DNA of 64,000 nt from an uncultured Lachnospiraceae bacterium (GTDB taxonomy: Bacteria; Bacillota; Clostridia; Lachnospirales; Lachnospiraceae): contig CAKRIL010000016.1 of the NCBI GenBank assembly GCA_934343915.1, positions 1 to 64,000 of the forward strand. The letters are read 5' to 3'. Within the stretch, counting starts at the first letter, position 1. Every line of letters starts with the position of its first letter. Of this stretch, positions 8,156 to 16,769 are shown in pieces. Both the position numbers and the translations under genes were made by a program. The notes beneath the pieces were generated by a model. That model made no database searches. It worked only from the letters and a program-made list of their open reading frames with translations, and was not told the DNA's origin.

Positions 8156-9484
8156 TTATTTTGCTTCCATGTTCTTAGGAAGTACAAGATTAAGTATTAT
8201 TGCTACAACGAATACTACTGCAACACAGTTCTGTGCAAATACATTCTGTATGATTGCAGGGAAGAGTGAGAACAGCTCAGGAACCTCGGTAAAGCCTATG
8301 CCGATACTGAGTGAAAGTGCTGCAATCGTGACATTTCTCTGTGAATATCCGCAGCGTCCCATCATCTGAATACCGCTTATTACGATTGTTCCGAACATCA
8401 TTATTGTACAGCCGCCGAGCACTGCATCAGGGAGTGTTGCAAGCAGAGCACCGAATATCGGGAAGATACCTGCAAGAATCATGATAACCGCACCTGTGGC
8501 AATGGTGAAGCGGTTGACAACCTTCGTCATGGCTACAAGACCTATATTCTGGCTGAAGGAGGTTATAGGCAGACAGCCGAAAAGTGAGGAAACAGAGCTC
8601 ACAAAGCCGTCACAGGCAAGCGAACCGGATATTTCCTTGGTCTCGACATCGCGGTTAAGTCCGCTAGCGGCAAGAGCTGTGGTGTCACCGATTGTCTCCG
8701 TGGCTGATACAAGGAAGATTAATACGACCGAGAGAATTGCATCCGGGCGGAACTCCATCTTGTAAGGCATAAAGTGTGGGAAGGAGATAATGCTTGTTCC
8801 CGCAATCGAGGAGAAATCAACCATTCCCATGAAGATAGCGAGAATATAACCGACAACAAGTCCAAAGAGCACGGAAAGCTGCTTAAAGTATGATTTTGCA
8901 AATATGTTAAAGCCTATGCAGCATATAAGCGTCACGCTTCCGAGAATCCAGTTCTTTGCGGAGCCGAAATCTGCACTGCCGCTGCCGCCTCCGAAGGAGG
9001 TTGAGCCGACCGAGAGAAGCGAGAAGCCGATTGCCGTTACGACGGTGGCGGCAATGACAGGAGTGATAAGCTTCATCCAGTACTTGGCGAACAGACCGAG
9101 AAGCCCTTCTATTATTCCGCCGATAAGCACGGCACCCATGACGGCACCGTATCCGTACACGGCACCGATATAGCAGCATATTGATACGAAGGTGAAGCTG
9201 ATTCCCATGACAATAGGAAGTCCCGAGCCCACACGCCACAGCGGAAAGAGCTGGATGAGCGTACCGATTCCGGCAATCATCATCGCACTCTGGATGAGTG
9301 ATGCAAGCTCTGAGGTGCTAAGACCGCTGGCTGCACCTACAATCAGAATAGGGGCTATATTGGCTACGAACATTGCAAGTATGTGCTGAAGTCCGAAAGG
9401 AATCGCCTTTGCAATCGGGACTCTGCCGTTCAGTGAATAGATGTTATCTATCGATGCAGGGCTTGAGTTTCTTTTGTTTTTCAT
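8156..9484 (-). CDS. pbuX: xanthine/uracil permease (NCS2 family)
   Basis: A 442-residue inner-membrane nucleobase:cation symporter, about 12-14 helices, full length for the NCS2 family. The N-terminal FGLQHILAMFVANIAPILIVG motif and the central SATETIGDTTALAASGLNRD region (the conserved E and the substrate-binding helix) are diagnostic of this family. It follows xpt with only 2 bases between the xpt stop and its own ATG, so translation is probably coupled. The operon partner points to xanthine as substrate, as in the xpt-pbuX operon of Bacillus subtilis; the sequence alone cannot separate xanthine from other purines. Confidence 0.88.
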   Translation of the reverse strand: MKNKRNSSPASIDNIYSLNGRVPIAKAIPFGLQHILAMFVANIAPILIVGAASGLSTSELASLIQSAMMIAGIGTLIQLFPLWRVGSGLPIVMGISFTFVSICCYIGAVYGYGAVMGAVLIGGIIEGLLGLFAKYWMKLITPVIAATVVTAIGFSLLSVGSTSFGGGSGSADFGSAKNWILGSVTLICCIGFNIFAKSYFKQLSVLFGLVVGYILAIFMGMVDFSSIAGTSIISFPHFMPYKMEFRPDAILSVVLIFLVSATETIGDTTALAASGLNRDVETKEISGSLACDGFVSSVSSLFGCLPITSFSQNIGLVAMTKVVNRFTIATGAVIMILAGIFPIFGALLATLPDAVLGGCTIMMFGTIVISGIQMMGRCGYSQRNVTIAALSLSIGIGFTEVPELFSLFPAIIQNVFAQNCVAVVFVVAIILNLVLPKNMEAK

Positions 9485-9486
9485 GG

Positions 9487-10074
9487 TTACACCTCCTGAC
9501 TGCGGAAGTGGATTGTTCCGGTGGAAGCATCCATACCGTCAACGATTGCGAGAGACTCGAGCTGATAACCGAGATTTCTTATAACCTGTCCTCCCGGCTG
9601 GAACCCCTTCTCTATTGCGATTCCGATTCCTTCAACCGTTGCACCTGCGTCGTTGCAGATTGAGATAAGTCCCTGAAGTGCGCAGCCGTTGGCGAGGAAA
9701 TCGTCAATTATGAGAACGTGGTCGTCAGGACTTAAGAACTTCTTGGATACAATGACCTGATTCTTGTTCTTGTGTGTGAAGGACTCAACCTCTGTCACAT
9801 ACATATCGCCGTCGATATTTACGCTCTTGGACTTCTTTGCAAATACTACCGGAACATCAAAGCTCATTGCGACAACACATGCGATACCGATTCCGGAGGC
9901 CTCAATGGTCAGAATCTTGTTGATTGGCTTTCCTTCGAAGCGCTTTTTGAACTCCTCACCCATACGGCGGAATAAAGAGGTGTCCATCTGGTGATTCAAA
10001 AAGCTGTCAACCTTGAGAATATTGCCTTCCTTTACAATACCGTCTTTCACAATACGTTCTTCCAAAAAGTTCAT
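9487..10074 (-). CDS. xpt: xanthine phosphoribosyltransferase
   Basis: A 195-residue cytoplasmic enzyme that converts xanthine plus PRPP to XMP for purine salvage. Length matches the Xpt family. The PRPP-binding loop is [14 protein letters not shown], with acidic residues followed by the phosphate loop. The upstream segment [26 protein letters not shown] is also typical of Xpt. It is the first gene of xpt-pbuX. In Bacillus this operon is controlled by a guanine riboswitch, but none of the conserved riboswitch segments is visible in the 120 bases upstream here. A GC palindrome in the leader may serve instead. Confidence 0.9.
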   Translation of the reverse strand: MNFLEERIVKDGIVKEGNILKVDSFLNHQMDTSLFRRMGEEFKKRFEGKPINKILTIEASGIGIACVVAMSFDVPVVFAKKSKSVNIDGDMYVTEVESFTHKNKNQVIVSKKFLSPDDHVLIIDDFLANGCALQGLISICNDAGATVEGIGIAIEKGFQPGGQVIRNLGYQLESLAIVDGMDASTGTIHFRSQEV

Positions 10075-10102
10075 GGTGATAATCTCCTTGTTATGAATAT
10101 TA

Positions 10103-10113
10103 GGGCAGTGCCC
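10103..10113 (-). promoter_or_regulatory. GC palindrome in the xpt leader
   Basis: GGGCAGTGCCC is a perfect dyad flanked by TTA and GTTAA, about 30 bases upstream of the xpt start. It could be a repressor operator or a small hairpin. A TACAAT box about 15 bases further upstream on the minus strand may be the -10 of xpt. Confidence 0.35.
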
Positions 10114-10208
10114 GTTAAATTTTTTACTATTGTAGCATGAAACGCATGCGGAAAAAAGGTCTAAATTAAGAAAAAGTAAAGATTGTGAAGCAAGTGTAAA
10201 TATGGGAT

Positions 10209-10237
10209 TTGCACAAAATGAAGCTTTATGGTATGCT
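10209..10237 (+). promoter_or_regulatory. promoter of the plsC-like / P-type ATPase operon
   Basis: TTGCAC (10209-10214), 17-nt spacer, TATGCT (10232-10237). It lies inside the longest possible reading frame, which supports the later GTG start at 10283. Confidence 0.5.
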
Positions 10238-10282
10238 TATAGATATGGTATTTTGTACCTTGAGGGTAAAAGGAGAAAAGAA

Positions 10283-11026
10283 GTGTTAAACTTAAGATTT
10301 AAATGGGTAGTGTTGTCGAGCTTTTTTTATGTGGCATACGCAGTGCCGAGAGCTGATTATATGCTCAGGCATCCTGAAAAGTATACGGACAGGCAGAAAT
10401 ACGAGTTCGCCTGTAAGATTATCAGACATATGAAGAAGCAGGCGAGAACCACGACGAATGTATACGGACTGGACAACATTCCGAAGGAGAACGGCTACAT
10501 ATTATACGGAAATCATCAGGGAAAATATGATGCACTGGGCATTCTGCTTTCACTCAATGAGCCATGCGGAGTATTGTGGGAGAAGAGACAGGCGGACAGA
10601 TTCCTTGCACATCAGGTGTGTGGGCTTGTTGACGGTGTGCCAATCGACCTCGCCGACATGAGAGCGAAGGTCAAGGCAATCAGGGATGTGACCACGAAGG
10701 TCAAGGAGGGACGCAATTTCCTTATATTCCCTGAGGGCGGCTACAGTGACAACCATAATGAGCTTCAGGATTTTTTCAGCGGGTGCTTTGCGTGCAGTCA
10801 GGGAAGCCGGGGACCGATAGTTCCGGTTGTAGTATATGATTCATATAAGTCGATGAACAGCAATACCTTCGAGAAAGTGACTACGCAGGTACATTACCTT
10901 CAGCCGATACCTTATGATGAATATCAGGGAATGAAAAAGCCTGAGATATGTGAACTTGTTAAGTCAAGAATTGCGGCTAAGTTAGAGGAGATTAAAAAAG
11001 TTGAGCAGGAGAAAAAAGTTATTTAA
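10283..11026 (+). CDS. plsC: 1-acyl-sn-glycerol-3-phosphate acyltransferase (PlsC family)
   Basis: A 247-residue membrane-associated enzyme that likely adds the second acyl chain to lysophosphatidate in phospholipid synthesis. It has an N-terminal hydrophobic segment, the catalytic NHQGKYDAL motif (HX4D), and the substrate motif FPEGGYS. The GTG start at 10283 is chosen for AAGGAG located 7 nt upstream; the open frame extends to an ATG at 10202 with no ribosome site. The C-terminus ends in a lysine/glutamate-rich helix and overlaps the next gene by 26 bases, so the two are translated together. The family also includes acyltransferases for other lipids, so the exact acceptor is not certain. 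Confidence 0.82.
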   Translation: MLNLRFKWVVLSSFFYVAYAVPRADYMLRHPEKYTDRQKYEFACKIIRHMKKQARTTTNVYGLDNIPKENGYILYGNHQGKYDALGILLSLNEPCGVLWEKRQADRFLAHQVCGLVDGVPIDLADMRAKVKAIRDVTTKVKEGRNFLIFPEGGYSDNHNELQDFFSGCFACSQGSRGPIVPVVVYDSYKSMNSNTFEKVTTQVHYLQPIPYDEYQGMKKPEICELVKSRIAAKLEEIKKVEQEKKVI

Positions 11027-13496
11027 AAGCTTTCAGGAAAGGCTTGACGAACAAAGGATAAAGCGGCAGCAGGAGGCACTTGCCGAGAGAAGCGACATTG
11101 AGAGATACGAGCCGTCGCCGGAGCAGGGACTTACATCCGGGCAGGTCAAGGCACATTATGATGCGGGCTGGTACAATGAGGCAATGGATTCCTGTACCAA
11201 GACGATAAAAGAGATTGTTCTGTCAAATACATTGACATACTTTAACTTTATTTTCATGACGTTGGGAGTACTGCTTATAATTGTGGGTTCATTCAGGAAC
11301 CTGACATTTCTCCCTGTAATATTTGCCAACTCGGCAATAGGTATTTTTCAGGAGATAAGGGCGAAGAGGGTTCTCGATAAGATGAACATGCTCAACGCAC
11401 CGACGGCTAAGGTCGTAAGAGATGGAATGGTGAGCACGATAAGAACCGAGGAGCTTGTGGTTGACGATATCGTTGTGTTCGGTGCCGGAAGCCAGATATG
11501 TGCGGATGCGGTTGTAGTGTCCGGAAGTGTACTCGTAAATGAGGCGCTTCTTACGGGTGAGTCGGACGACATCGTAAAAAAACAGGGTGATTCGCTTATG
11601 AGCGGAAGCTTCGTCGTGTCGGGCGAGTGCCGTGCAAGCCTTGAGAATGTAGGAAGAGATTCATATATTTCAAAGCTCACGCTTGAGGCTAAGGCTATGG
11701 GCTCGGGCGAGCAGTCGGAGATGATAAGAGCACTCGATAACCTTCTTAAAATCGTAGGTGTGTGTATAATTCCTATGGGACTGCTCCTTCTGTGGCAGGG
11801 TATGTATGTCAATATGGAAAGCTTCCCGAGTGCGGTGACGGCAATGGTTGCGGCGGTAATCGGGATGATTCCGGAGGGACTGTACCTTCTTACAAGTGTT
11901 GCGCTTGCAGTCAGCACCATAAGACTTGCCACGCAGAAGGTGCTTCTTCATGACATGAAGAGCATAGAGACACTTGCGCGCGTCAACGTGCTCTGTGTTG
12001 ATAAGACGGGAACAATCACAGAGAATAAGATGTCGGTTCAGGAGGTATATGAGCTTGAGAGAGGCGGAAGATATGCGGATATCGACAGAATGCTAGCCGA
12101 TTTCGCAGGTGAGATGGGGAATGACAATATCACCATGGCTGCACTTAAGGAGCATTTTGGTGATGCTACGGGAAAAAGAGCGGTATCGCATACGGGCTTT
12201 ACTTCGGCATTAAAATACAGCTCGGTAACATACAATGATGCAGTGTATGTGCTTGGCGCACCTGAGATGGTTCTTCGTGAGAGCTATGAACAGTATAAGG
12301 ATACGATAGAGAAGTTCTCAAGGACCGGCGGGCGTGTGCTCGTCTATGCAAAATACCTTGGTGTTATAGATGGAAAGCCGCTTACGGGTAAGGTACATCC
12401 GCTTGCACTTGTTGTGATGGCTAACCCTATCAGGGAGAATGCCAAGGAGACCTTCCGCTACTTTGCCGAGCAGGATGTTGCGGTTAAGGTTATATCGGGA
12501 GATAATCCTGTCACTGTCTCAGAGGTTGCAGTGCGCGCGGGAATAGAGGGAGCCGAGAGGTATATAGATGCTTCGACACTTCATACCGACAAGGAAATAT
12601 ATGATGCAGCGCGCCGGTATGTAGTGTTCGGACGTGTTTCACCGGAACAGAAGAGACAGCTTGTAGGAGCTTTAAAGAGACAGGGAAATACGGTTGCGAT
12701 GACCGGAGATGGTGTCAATGATGTGCTTGCACTTAAGGATGCTGACTGCAGTATAGCCATGGCATCCGGAAGTGATGCTGCGGCACAGGCGGCGCAGGTT
12801 GTACTGCTTGAGTCGGATTTTTCAAAGATGCCGTCGGTAGTGCTTGAGGGACGACGTGTTGTTAATAATATTGAACGCTCAGCGAGCCTTTTTCTTGTAA
12901 AGAATATATTCTCGTTCATAATGGCATTGTGTTCAATAATTGCGGCAGTTACATATCCGCTTGAACCGGCGCAGATTTCGCTTATTGCCATGTTCACGAT
13001 AGGAATACCTTCATTCTTCCTTGCTCTTCAGCCGAACAAGAAGAGAATTGAGGGCAACTTTATGAAAAATGTCCTTCTAAGGGCTCTTCCGGGAGGACTT
13101 ACGGATGTAATCTGTGTGGGAGCGCTTGTGATGTTCGGCAATACCTTCAATCTTGACCCCGACGGAGTGGCGACTGCGGCGACGCTTCTGCTTTCGATAG
13201 TCGGCTTCATGATTATGTACAAGATAAGCAGACCGCTCAACAAGCTTACGGCATCGGTATTTGTGTTGTGTGTTGTGGGACTTGACTTTTCAAGCACGGT
13301 GCTTAGAGGACTGTTCTACATGAGCAAGATGTCAACGGAGTGTATAATGCTTGCGGTTGTGTTCGCAATAGCAACAGAGTCGCTTTTCAGATATCTTTCG
13401 CTTCTGATTGAGAAGCTTCAGCTGTGGTTCGAGACAGATGATGTAAGTGAGAAGATGCCTCACAGAAAAAAAAGAAAAGTTCAAAATAAAGAATAA
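11001..13496 (+). CDS. cation-translocating P-type ATPase
   Basis: An 831-residue inner-membrane ion pump. It has the N-terminal actuator lead GLTSGQVKAHYDAGW, the actuator loop LLTGESDD, the phosphorylated Asp334 in DKTGT, the hinge MTGDGVNDVLALKDAD and about ten membrane helices. Helix 4 reads MIPEGLYLL, a PEGL-type ion site as in Ca2+-type pumps and the CtpE group, rather than a CPC heavy-metal site. No metal-binding N-domain is present. Calcium or another alkaline-earth ion is therefore the best guess. The start is a TTG at 11001 inside the plsC frame, with AGAGGAG upstream; no later start has a ribosome site. It ends shortly before a strong terminator. Confidence 0.85.
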   Translation: MSRRKKLFKSFQERLDEQRIKRQQEALAERSDIERYEPSPEQGLTSGQVKAHYDAGWYNEAMDSCTKTIKEIVLSNTLTYFNFIFMTLGVLLIIVGSFRNLTFLPVIFANSAIGIFQEIRAKRVLDKMNMLNAPTAKVVRDGMVSTIRTEELVVDDIVVFGAGSQICADAVVVSGSVLVNEALLTGESDDIVKKQGDSLMSGSFVVSGECRASLENVGRDSYISKLTLEAKAMGSGEQSEMIRALDNLLKIVGVCIIPMGLLLLWQGMYVNMESFPSAVTAMVAAVIGMIPEGLYLLTSVALAVSTIRLATQKVLLHDMKSIETLARVNVLCVDKTGTITENKMSVQEVYELERGGRYADIDRMLADFAGEMGNDNITMAALKEHFGDATGKRAVSHTGFTSALKYSSVTYNDAVYVLGAPEMVLRESYEQYKDTIEKFSRTGGRVLVYAKYLGVIDGKPLTGKVHPLALVVMANPIRENAKETFRYFAEQDVAVKVISGDNPVTVSEVAVRAGIEGAERYIDASTLHTDKEIYDAARRYVVFGRVSPEQKRQLVGALKRQGNTVAMTGDGVNDVLALKDADCSIAMASGSDAAAQAAQVVLLESDFSKMPSVVLEGRRVVNNIERSASLFLVKNIFSFIMALCSIIAAVTYPLEPAQISLIAMFTIGIPSFFLALQPNKKRIEGNFMKNVLLRALPGGLTDVICVGALVMFGNTFNLDPDGVATAATLLLSIVGFMIMYKISRPLNKLTASVFVLCVVGLDFSSTVLRGLFYMSKMSTECIMLAVVFAIATESLFRYLSLLIEKLQLWFETDDVSEKMPHRKKRKVQNKE

Positions 13497-13530
13497 AAAA
13501 AAGAAAAGAAATGAGATTAAAAAGCAATGT

Positions 13531-13574
13531 AAATGGCACTGTCGCGTGTGAAAGCCCGTGGCAGTGCCATTTTT
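13531..13574 (+). terminator. strong rho-independent terminator after the P-type ATPase
   Basis: AAATGGCACTG (13531-13541) pairs perfectly with CAGTGCCATTT (13562-13572), 11 bp, followed by more T residues. Confidence 0.85.
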
Positions 13575-13611
13575 GTCATTTTGTCAGATTATATTACGAA
13601 TGTCTATACAG

Positions 13612-14466
13612 CTATACCGTTCCGGTTACGGTCAGTGTGCTCACACCCGGATTTACAATGAGAGCACCCGTGGCTGTGTCGCGGGTGTAGGCTGCGGCAG
13701 GTACGGTAATCTGACCGCCGATGGTCGTAAGCTCTCCTGTTGTGGTGTCATAGGTGTAGTTGGTGCCTTCAACCCATGTAACACCGTTGAAGGTGACGGT
13801 AATATCCTTGAGAATAGGAATAAAAGTATCGGTTAGGATAACGTTGTCGGCAGCTCCGGCTTCCGTGTTGCCTGAGTTCTGAATGATGAAGGTGTATGTG
13901 AGCTGACCATTCTCGGCAACGGTTGAAGGTGTGAGGGATTTGCTGATGGTGAGAAAAGCATTGTTCTCTGCCGTGACTGTCTCTGATGCCGTAATAGGTG
14001 CAGTGAGGTCTGCGCTTGTGATAGTGGCAGTGTTGGTGATAGAAGCTTCCACATCAAGAGGAGCGAATTCGTTGGCATCAGCCTCATAGACAAGGATGGT
14101 GTTGCCGCCGGCAGGAACAGTGATTCCCGTTATTGTGAGCGGTGAGGTTGAGGTGATTACGGGGGATGCGTTCAACACACCGTTAATAAAATATTTTACT
14201 GAGCCGTCAACGTACTCAAGGGGTGTGAGAGTCCGCGTGTTGTAGGTGTATGCACCGAGGTTATCGGTAACGGTGAGCCCCGTGAAATCATCATTACTCG
14301 AATTCACAATGCTCACAATATAGGTTATACGTCCGTTGGCACGATAGGTGTCGGTGACTGCAGTTTTGGTTGCGTTCAATATTTCGACAATCTCACCGGT
14401 GGTGATGTTGGAGGTTGTCGTGTTTCCGTTGTAAGAGAGTGTAGCCTGATTATAAAAAGTAGCCAT
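13612..14466 (-). CDS. DUF11-type repeat protein without visible export signal
   Basis: A 284-residue Thr/Asn/Val-rich beta protein made of two DUF11-like modules (about 25-150 and 165-284). Each contains the characteristic pattern of a YIVSIVNSS.. or YTFIIQNSG.. strand followed by VTDNLG/LTDTF. DUF11 modules usually sit in large secreted surface proteins as spacer domains, often with isopeptide-type stability. Here there is no signal peptide (the start MATFYNQATLSYNG is direct), no LPxTG motif and no membrane anchor, so location and role are unclear. The start follows GGAGGA. It is a single gene between a strong terminator and a tandem repeat and may have been acquired as a unit. Confidence 0.75.
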   Translation of the reverse strand: MATFYNQATLSYNGNTTTSNITTGEIVEILNATKTAVTDTYRANGRITYIVSIVNSSNDDFTGLTVTDNLGAYTYNTRTLTPLEYVDGSVKYFINGVLNASPVITSTSPLTITGITVPAGGNTILVYEADANEFAPLDVEASITNTATITSADLTAPITASETVTAENNAFLTISKSLTPSTVAENGQLTYTFIIQNSGNTEAGAADNVILTDTFIPILKDITVTFNGVTWVEGTNYTYDTTTGELTTIGGQITVPAAAYTRDTATGALIVNPGVSTLTVTGTV

Positions 14467-14519
14467 GTGTTCCTCCGTGAATTTATTTAAAGGTGTAAGG
14501 TTATAACCTTAATATATAT

Positions 14520-14690
14520 TATGCAGGGGGGTATAAGTTTGAAACAAATTTTCAAACTACTTATTGATGGCAATACCGCAAGCAATGCTTGCAGTATGCA
14601 GGGGTATAAGTTTGAAACAAATTTTCAAACTACTTATTGGTGGCAATACTGCAAGCAATGCTTGCAGTATGCAGGGGTATAAAAATGACC
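14520..14690. repeat. two tandem copies (75 and 73 bp) plus a partial third of a palindromic repeat
   Basis: Copy 1 (14520-14594) and copy 2 (14595-14667) are near identical; a third begins at 14668 and stops after about 15 bases. Each copy starts TATGCAGGGG.TATAA, then holds two dyads: GTTTGAAA..TTTCAAAC and GCAAGCA-A-TGCTTGC. In copy 2 the second dyad extends to 12-bp arms (ATACTGCAAGCA). Copy 1 has two extra G residues and one base that breaks the longer arm. It fills most of the 320-bp gap between the DUF11 and glucanase genes; no reading frame is credible here. Confidence 0.85.
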
Positions 14691-14786
14691 ATAATAATGC
14701 TCTAGATTGTAGGGTGTTATGCCGGCTGTTCATAGAGTATGATGTTAATATGAAATAAAAATGTAAATATCGAGGAGGTTATTATC

Positions 14787-16577
14787 GTGAAGGAAGGTAA
14801 GAAGAAGGCTGCACTTATAGCGGTGCTGTCGGTAGTGCTTATCGGGCTTATCGTGTACATAGCGGCGGAGCTCGGAGCTTTTAAGTCATTCGGCAAGAAG
14901 GATGACGGTGTAAGAAAGGAGCTTACGGCTATCGAGCTCACTAAGCTCATGGGCAACGGCATCAACCTCGGAAACACGATGGAGGCTTACGGACATTCCT
15001 CATTGGGAACCGGAGCCGCTGTATCAAGCTATGAGACCTTGTGGGGACAGCCTGTGACAACACAGGAGATGATTACCGCAATGAAGAATTCAGGCTTTGA
15101 CACGATTCGTATTCCTGTGGCTTGGACGAACAAGATGAACTTTGAGAGCGGTGATTACACAATCAGCGAGGACTGGTTCGCCCGTGTCGAGGAGATTGTC
15201 AGCTACGCGATGAATGAGAACATGTATGTTATAGTCAATGACCACTGGGACGGAAGCTGGTGGGGAATGTTCGGTTCAGCTAATGCTGATACAAGACAGA
15301 AGGCCATGGACATGTATGTCTCAATGTGGAAGCAGATTTCGGAGAGATTCAAGGACTACTCGGACTATCTGATTTTCGAGTCAGCTAACGAGGAGCTCGG
15401 AGAGCGTCTTAATGACAAGGACATTGCAGAGGATTCGGGAACACTTTCAACAGATGAGTGCTATGTGATGACCAACAAGATTAATCAGACATTCGTTGAC
15501 ACCGTGCGTGCAACAGGCGGCAACAATGCTCAGAGATTCCTTCTTATAGCAGGTTACGGAACGGACGTCAAGAGCACCTGTGATGACAGATATGTGATGC
15601 CGACGGATACGGCTGAGAATAAGCTTCTTGTGTCTGTCCACTACTATGAGCCGTTCTCATACTGCGGTTCAGCAAGTCTTTCAAGCTGGGGAACAATTAA
15701 GCACTATGAGAAGCAGAACGAGCTGCTTAAGATGATGACTAAGTTCACGGATGCAGGTTACGGTGTAATATTCGGAGAATATGCGGTTGCGCTTAATGCG
15801 GATGGTTCCGTTAAGGATAATACATGCGACTTTATAACCAACTTCCTTGATAACTGTGATTTATATAACTACTGTCCTGTTCTTTGGGACTGCTCAAGCC
15901 TGTTTAAGAGGAGCACACTCAGCTGGCTGGATGAAGATGTTGAGGCACTCTATAAGTCAAGGAGCTATTCGGCACAGGCAGACCTTGATGAGAACACAAT
16001 CAAGGAGAACGCAATGAATGAGATGGCTGAGGCACTTGCAGCGGCACCGGAATCTCTTGATAATGGTACTCCTGCCGGGGCAGCAGCCGATGAAGCTATT
16101 GCATGGCTTATGTTCAACTCAAACGATTGGAGCGTTACATACAGCGTAGGCGATGAATACAATCCATCTGAAAAGACGGACGGACTTGTGGCTGAGGATG
16201 TGAAGATAACAGGCGAAGGAACATACACCGTATCGCTTGACTTCAGCAAGACGGCAGCAGGCTATGCCAACAGCACGGTGTTCTGTGCACTCGGTATCTC
16301 CAACGGTGAAATATTGTATCCGGGCTACATAATCGAGGTTGTTGACCTTCAGATTAACGGAAAGTCATATCCGCTCTTAGCAGACCCGTATACAACCACG
16401 GATGATAAGAAGTGTACCAGACTCAACATATACAACGCATGGGTTAAGTCGGTTCCTGCCGAGGCAAGAACGGCGGACGGCGACACAAGCAATGTAAGCC
16501 CTTGCATCGTTGATAATGAGGAGCTTGGAAACATTACAAGCATGAGCCTCACTTTCGAGTATAAGCCGGGAAATTAA
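14787..16577 (+). CDS. membrane-anchored GH5 endoglucanase (cellulase family)
   Basis: A 596-residue extracellular glycoside hydrolase. Residues 8-28 form a signal anchor with no clear signal-peptidase site, so the enzyme is probably tethered to the membrane. The GH5 barrel spans about 50-400, starting with MGNGINLGNTMEA. Catalytic residues visible are the acid/base Glu202 in ESANEEL and the nucleophile Glu331 in VIFGEYAV, with His/Tyr of VSVHYYEPF lining the cleft. A C-terminal beta-rich domain (about 430-596) looks like a carbohydrate-binding or immunoglobulin-like module. The GTG start follows GAGGAGG. It likely cleaves beta-1,4-glucans or mixed glucans from plant cell wall. It is a single gene ending in a clear terminator. 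Confidence 0.88.
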   Translation: MKEGKKKAALIAVLSVVLIGLIVYIAAELGAFKSFGKKDDGVRKELTAIELTKLMGNGINLGNTMEAYGHSSLGTGAAVSSYETLWGQPVTTQEMITAMKNSGFDTIRIPVAWTNKMNFESGDYTISEDWFARVEEIVSYAMNENMYVIVNDHWDGSWWGMFGSANADTRQKAMDMYVSMWKQISERFKDYSDYLIFESANEELGERLNDKDIAEDSGTLSTDECYVMTNKINQTFVDTVRATGGNNAQRFLLIAGYGTDVKSTCDDRYVMPTDTAENKLLVSVHYYEPFSYCGSASLSSWGTIKHYEKQNELLKMMTKFTDAGYGVIFGEYAVALNADGSVKDNTCDFITNFLDNCDLYNYCPVLWDCSSLFKRSTLSWLDEDVEALYKSRSYSAQADLDENTIKENAMNEMAEALAAAPESLDNGTPAGAAADEAIAWLMFNSNDWSVTYSVGDEYNPSEKTDGLVAEDVKITGEGTYTVSLDFSKTAAGYANSTVFCALGISNGEILYPGYIIEVVDLQINGKSYPLLADPYTTTDDKKCTRLNIYNAWVKSVPAEARTADGDTSNVSPCIVDNEELGNITSMSLTFEYKPGN

Positions 16578-16600
16578 AGTGAATATGCAAAAAGCTGTGG

Positions 16601-16628
16601 CGGCGGGAGAAATCCTGCCGTCTTTTTG
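16601..16628 (+). terminator. terminator of the GH5 gene
   Basis: CGGCGGGA (16601-16608) pairs with TCCTGCCG (16613-16620, one G-U) with a GAAA loop and a TCTTTTTG tail. Confidence 0.75.
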
Positions 16629-16715
16629 TTGACATCCGAGTCAAATGCTATTTAAAAATAGTGGTGCCAATATTTTATGCACTTTAGGAAGTAATATTTC
16701 TTTAAACGGACACTC

Positions 16716-16755
16716 TTGACAATATATATTATTTGTATTAATATAAATAATACAA
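16716..16755 (+). promoter_or_regulatory. promoter with overlapping 8-bp dyad, candidate GntR/YtrA operator
   Basis: TTGACA (16716-16721), 17-nt spacer and TAATAT (16739-16744). The dyad TTGTATTA (16733-16740) / TAATACAA (16748-16755), 7 nt apart, straddles the -10 box. The only downstream gene on this strand is the GntR regulator at 17127, so transcripts starting near 16751 would carry a leader of about 375 nt. Autorepression by the YtrA-type protein is a natural reading. Confidence 0.6.
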
Positions 16756-16769
16756 AAGGCACATTTACA

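Noticed and set aside
10075..10200. Purine riboswitch upstream of xpt
   Set aside because: None of the conserved aptamer segments can be found on the minus strand; only a short GC dyad is present.
14520..14690. Possible CRISPR array
   Set aside because: The units abut without spacers, are 73-75 bp long and only two full copies exist; no cas genes are in the window.
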